Shown: in pieces, positions 28,401-34,400 of the stretch
Position numbering within the stretch: position 1 is the first letter of the stretch
Layout of the letters: the number at the start of each line of letters is the position of its first letter
NCBI GenBank assembly: GCA_028583605.1
Contig: CM053336.1
Span: 22,739,004 to 22,803,003 of the forward strand
Direction of reading: 5' to 3'
Source: Dastarcus helophoroides
Lineage: Eukaryota > Arthropoda > Insecta > Coleoptera > Bothrideridae
Length of the DNA: 64,000 nt
The notes under the pieces: model-generated
Databases searched by the model: none
Seen by the model: the letters and a program-made list of their open reading frames with translations, nothing else
Told to the model about the DNA's origin: nothing
Made by a program: the position numbers and the translations under genes

Positions 28401-31400
28401 AGTTTTTCAAAAAAACAGTTAAAATTTTGAAAACTTTCGACATTAAAAAGACAATTTTGAATAAAGTTAACATTTTCAATGAAATTCGAAATTTTCATAA
28501 TCTCCCACACCTTAAGAATTTGTACACAAATAAGTTTTAATTAATTATCAAAAATAAGCTAAGTTTGTTACTTTACAGACAAAATTGCTAAGTCTCGATC
28601 ATAAACGTTGCTTATATAAATAAATAGTGGTCGCAGCTGTTGCCTGTAAAAAGAAAGGTTTTGTAAGGAAAGCTGTGCTTCCCTAGCTTCCATAAACAAC
28701 ACGCCACTGGGCATGTGTATATATGATTAACTTTTCTTCCTATATTTTCATTAAAAGAAACTTCTTGTTCATCGTTAATGTTAGGGCACGAAAAAGTATC
28801 TGATATATTCCTGCGCCTTAAAAATGTTATATTATAATTTTGTTCTGAAATAGTTAAAATTTGTCCAAAAGAGTGGACTCGCAATTTGTGGCTTTTGGCT
28901 TTAGTAAAAAACTTTTAGTAAACATTTTTTTCATGAAGATTGTAATCGTCGGTATCATTTTCTAACCCGGCGTTTTAGATAAGATGATTGTTTATATAAA
29001 TGGTCGGTATATCCTAAAATATGTAAAACTAGCTGTTATCCGCGACTTCGTCCGCGTGGAATTAGATAAATTTTAACGTTTTTCTAGAAAATATTAACAT
29101 ACTATTTTACTTCTTCGGGGTTTAATTTTCTGAAAAAAACTTTCAATACTATGCATGCTCATTTCCCGATGCAGCTATGAACTGAAACTACTATCCAACC
29201 TTAGGTTTCTGTATCCAAATATTTAGGTTTAGGTTATAGGTCCGTCAATAGTTAGCTACGATATCCTCTTTAATATTAGATATACAAAGGTAATAAAATA
29301 ACATGGTCTAAAATACTATTTAAAAAAGTTAGTTAACAGAAATATAACTATGCAATCAACTATCAAAAGTTATAATTGTATGCAGTTTATTGGCTTTTTC
29401 TTCGCCAGTCACTCCTTTCACAATCCTAAATTTCAGTACCTTCTATTAAGGAATGGCAATCTGTTTTAGATTGCCGCAAACAGCGATTGCGTTGGATCTT
29501 GGTTTGTCAATCGCTGTTTGGGACTCAACACTGAAAAACAATTAAAACTATATTAAAATTTAAACGACGTAAAAAATAAATAACAACAAGATTATTTAAA
29601 ATTTTAGCGTTTCGGGCAGTGTTATTCTCTGCCCGTCGTCAGAAAACCAATTCAAATATATTCCTTTACAAATTTTTTTGTAAGCTGTCAGAAAGTAATT
29701 CTGACAGTTTATTAGGTTATTCCCTAGGTGATTCTAAGGCGACCCAGTTGTTTTTCTCGTTTTAACAATGGCAGCCACATACCGTTAATATCAATAGAAC
29801 AATTTGCGACACAGTTATCTCCATTTAGTAAAATTAAAGCTGCTTCTTTAATTTTTCTTTTTTTATAATGTGTTTCTTTGCCAATAATGCAGGATTTTGT
29901 CCACTGAATTCTGTGATCGTATTGAAAAGAGTGTTCGCAAATTTTCGATTTTGAAAAATCTCCCTTACTTAGGTAATTCTTATGTTCGTTAATACGAATC
30001 CACATAGGTCTGGATGTTTCACCTATGTAAATTTTGTTGCATTCGCAAGTTATTTTATAAATACAATTTTTAGTATGTTGTGTTTCATTTTTTGGTTTTG
30101 TATTTACTAGTAATGATCTTAGAGTATTTTGGGTTTTGAATGCTGTACGTATATTGAACTTTTGGCCTATTCGTTTGATTTTATCCGAGAGACCTGGTAT
30201 GTATGGAATAATCAAGGTTTTTTTATCTTGAATGGGTGATGTGTTTATGATGCCATGATTATGATTGTGTGATCCTGTTTCTCTTCTGTTTATAACTTTT
30301 TCCACAAAATCTTTTTGATACCCATTTTTTTGTAATACTGATGTAATATTAATTTTTTCTTTATTATATATTTCAGAACTCGTGCTGATATTTTTAGCTC
30401 TGTCAATTAAAGAAGCTATTACACCTATTTTTATATTTTTACTATGATTTGATGTGTAATTTAGGTATCTATTTGTGTTTGTTGGTTTCCTATAAACAGA
30501 TGTGCATATCCCATTTTGGCCCCTCTCAATTAACACATCGAGGAAGGGTGGTTTATTATCTAATTCAATTTCCAATGTAAATTTTATCGTTTGCTCTTGT
30601 TCGTTTATGAAGTTTAAAAATGGATTTATAGTATCTATTGAATGAGGCCAGATGGCAAACACATCATCTACATATCTCCACCAGACAAGTGGTCTTTGAC
30701 TATAGTTCAGTATGGACTTTCTCCAGTTCTTCCACAAAAATATTAGCCATAAATGGTGATAACGGCAAACCCATTGCCATACCAAATTCTTGCTGATAGA
30801 ATTCACTGTCTGTTTGGAAATATGTTGTTTTTACACAGAGTTCAATAAGATCCATAATGGCATCTACATCTAATTTTGTCCTTTCTTTGAGACCTTCATT
30901 ATTTGTGAGTTTATTTTTTATTATTTCTAGAGTTTTCTCTACAGGTACATTGGTAAAAAGACTGACCACATCAAAACTTACCTTTGTGTGATTTGCATGT
31001 ATATCAATTGTTTGTAGTTTTTTCAAAAAATGGTTAGTTTTATGTAAATATGTTTCAGTGTTTCCTACTAATGGTTTTAATATATTTAATAGATATCTAC
31101 CGAGTTCGTGACATGGAGAGTTTATGGAACTTACAATAGGTCTTAATGGAGTATTGGTTTTATGAATTTTAGGAAGGCCGTAAAAATGAGGTGCCTTGGA
31201 ATAGTGTGGTGTTAATTTTGATCTCTCAAATGGTGTTAGTTTGTCTTTATATTTAAAAAGAGTTTTACATATTTTATTTTCAATTGAAGTTGTCGGATCT
31301 TTATATAATTTTTTGTATGGTCCCGTAGTGATCATATTGTTTATTTTGGCATTGTAAATGTTTGTGTCTAATATTACTGTGGCATTTCCGTTATCAGCAG

Positions 31401-34400
31401 GTAAAATCTTAATTTTTGAGTCATTCCTTAGATTTTGGATTCCTCTAAGTTCAGACTTGGTCAGGTTTGGAGTAATATGTTCGTTTTTCTCCAAAGCTAT
31501 TTTGGTTTTCACTCTGTATTCTTGTGCTAAATTTTCAGGTAAATGATGAATAGTCTCTTCTATAGCGGTAACGGCCTTCCTAAAATTCATAAAAACAACA
31601 CTCCATTAAGACCTATTGTAAGTTCCATAAACTCTCCATGTCACGAACTCTGTAGATATCTTATTAAATATATTAAAACCATTAGTAGGAAACACTGAAA
31701 CATATTTACATAACACTAACCATTTTTTGGAAAAAATACAAACAATTGATATACATGCAAATCACACAATGGTAAGTTTTGATGTGGTCAGTCTTTTCAC
31801 CAATGTACCTGTAGAGAAAACTCTAGAAATAATAAAAAATAAACTTACAAATGATGAAAGTCTCAAAGATAGGACAAAATTAGATGTAGATGCCATTATG
31901 GATCTTATTCAACTCTGTGTAAAAACAACATATTTCCAAACAGACAGTGAATTCTATCAGCAAGAATTTGGTATGGCGATGGGTTCGCCGTTATCACCAT
32001 TTATGGCTAATATTTTTATGGAAGAACTGGAGAAAGTCATACTGAACTATAGTCAAAGACCACTTGTCTGGTGGAGATATGTAGATGATGTGTTTGCCAT
32101 CTGGCCTCATTCAATAGATACTATAAATCCATTTTTAAACTTCATAAACGAACAAGAACAAACGATAAAATTTACATTGGAAATTGAATTAGATAATAAA
32201 CTACCCTTCCTCGATGTGTTAATTGAGAGGGGCCAAAATGGGATATACACATCTGTTTATAGGAAACCAACAAACACAAATAGATACCTAAATTACACAT
32301 CAAATCACAGTAAAAATATAAAAATAGGTGTAATAACTTCTTTAATTGACAGAGCTAAAAATATCAGCACGAGGTTTGAAATATATAATAAAGAAAAAAT
32401 TAATATTACATCAGTATTACAAAAAAATGGGTATCAAAAAGATTTTGTGGAAAAAGTTATAAGCAGAAGAGAAACTGGATCACACAATCATAATCATGGC
32501 ATCATAAACACATCACCCATTCAAGATAAAAAAACCTTGATTATTCCATACATACCAGGTCTCTCGGATAAAATCAAACAAATAGGCCAAAAGTTCAATA
32601 TACGTACAGCATTCAAAACCCAAAATACTCTAAGATCATTACTAGTAAATACAAAACCAAAAAATGAAACACAACATACTAAAAATTGTATTTATAAAAT
32701 AACTTGCGAATGCAACAACATTTACATAGGTGAAACATCCAGACCTATGTGGATTCGTATTAACGAACATAAGAATTACCTAAGTAAGGGAGATTTTTCA
32801 AAATCGAAAATTTGCGAACACTCTTTTCAATACGATCACAGAATTCAGTGGACAAAATCCTGCATTATTGGCAAAGAAACACATTATAAAAAAAGAAAAA
32901 TTAAAGAAGCAGCTTTAATTTTACTAAATGGAGATAACTGTGTCGCAAATTGTTCGATTGATATTAACGGTATGTGGCTGCCATTGTTAAAACAAGAAAA
33001 ACAACTGGGTCGCCTTAGAATCACCTAGGGAATAACCTAATAAACTGTCAGAATTACTTTCTGACAGCTTACAAAAAAATTTGTAAAGGAATATATTTGA
33101 ATTGGTTTTCTGACGACGGGCAGAGAATAACACTGCCCGAAACGTTAAAATTTTAAATAATCTTGTTGTTATTTATTTTTTACGTCGTTTAAATTTTAAT
33201 ACAGTTTTAAGTGTTTTTCAGTGTCGAGTCCCATACAGCGATTGACAAACCAAGATCCAAGGCAATCGCTGTTTGCGGCAATCTAAAACAGATTGCCATT
33301 CCTTAATAGAAGGTACTGAAATTTAGGATTGTGAAAGGAGTGACCGGCGAAGAAAAAGCCAATAAAACTGCATACAAATATGAATCCTTCGCAAATAAAT
33401 TACAGAGAAAAGTTATAATGATAGCACTGTAAAATTAACAAACCCTGCAATAAAAGTGTCATCGTCAAAGGCACCTACTACGTGACAATGTAGAAAAATG
33501 TTACTCTTCTCGTTCAAAAAAAATAATTTCCGAATAAACTACTCCAAATTCGAAGTAAAATTTCGAGAAATTTTTTATTTAAAAAAGTGCAATTCTTTAG
33601 AAAATAAAATTGTTTGCGTAATTATTTAAAGGAATAAAAAAAAAAAGAATTATGTTAGGTGTAGCTAGAAAATACCCTTATTTAAAATCGATTTTGATTA
33701 AACTCATGATAGTTAAAGAACATAACCATATAATTATTCTCTGCAAATTTTATTTTATTATCTTAATTATAAAAAAATTATTCAAAAATTAGTCAAACCT
33801 CATTTAGAGGGTTATATCTCACTAGCGGTGCTCAGAAGGACCTATGTTCATATAAACATTTTTTGTTAATTTTGACTCTACTTTCACCTCCTTAATTTTT
33901 GTACCAACTTTTCCAAACACCCTGAATATTCAATTTCTCGCAAATTTGGCCTTGGTCTCTAAATTAGTGACATTGTTGACTTCTGGTAACTGTAAAAATA
34001 TGTTACAGGCCGTAGTCCTATATTTGGCCACATGACCGCTTCGATGCACGGATTATCCACAATAAGAGCTTTTAACGCCCAGCACTTGGTCATCGAAGAG
34101 TTCGATAAATTCCAAGACGTTCATAGCGCCCCCTGGTTCTTATTTTTAGCCTCCAATAGATGCTTCGGTTTCTGGTTGGACATGATATGCTCTTTATTCA
34201 TCACTCTTGCCTCCTTATGTTTAATTCTCTTCGGCAAAGGTAAGTTGTGCAGATATGTTCTACGAACGTTCTTCCAAATTGTTTGGTTTCTAGGTCTTCA
34301 CGGGGGCGACGTCGGCTTAGTTCTAACTCAGTTCATCGGTCTTATATCTTCGCTTCAATGGGGCATGAGGCAGTGGAGTGAATTGGAAAATCACATGACT

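Larger units (their letters stand above)
29374..31580 (-). mobile_element. Penelope-like element, minus-strand copy, 5'-truncated
   Basis: This is a retroelement with reverse transcriptase and GIY-YIG endonuclease. Coding runs from about 31580 down to the stop at 29724, followed by the 3' terminal region with two hairpins and a hammerhead-like motif. It abuts the + copy head-to-head; from about 31180 outward the two copies are reverse complements. Confidence 0.9.
31580..33382 (+). mobile_element. Penelope-like element, plus-strand copy, 5'-truncated
   Basis: This copy starts abruptly inside the RT domain (GLPKIHK, about 31590) and runs to the same 3' end as the minus copy (about 33382). The arms are highly similar over about 1.8 kb, while the spacer at 31180-31580 belongs only to the minus copy. 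A long palindrome results. Confidence 0.9.

Noticed and set aside
24640..28500. Possible CRISPR-like or satellite array of regular units
   Set aside because: Units are degenerate and irregularly spaced with no fixed repeat and spacer pattern, and the context is an animal genome. Called an array of decayed units instead.
31358..31546. 62-codon + strand frame in the Penelope-like region
   Set aside because: It lies antisense to the RT N-terminal coding of the minus copy.
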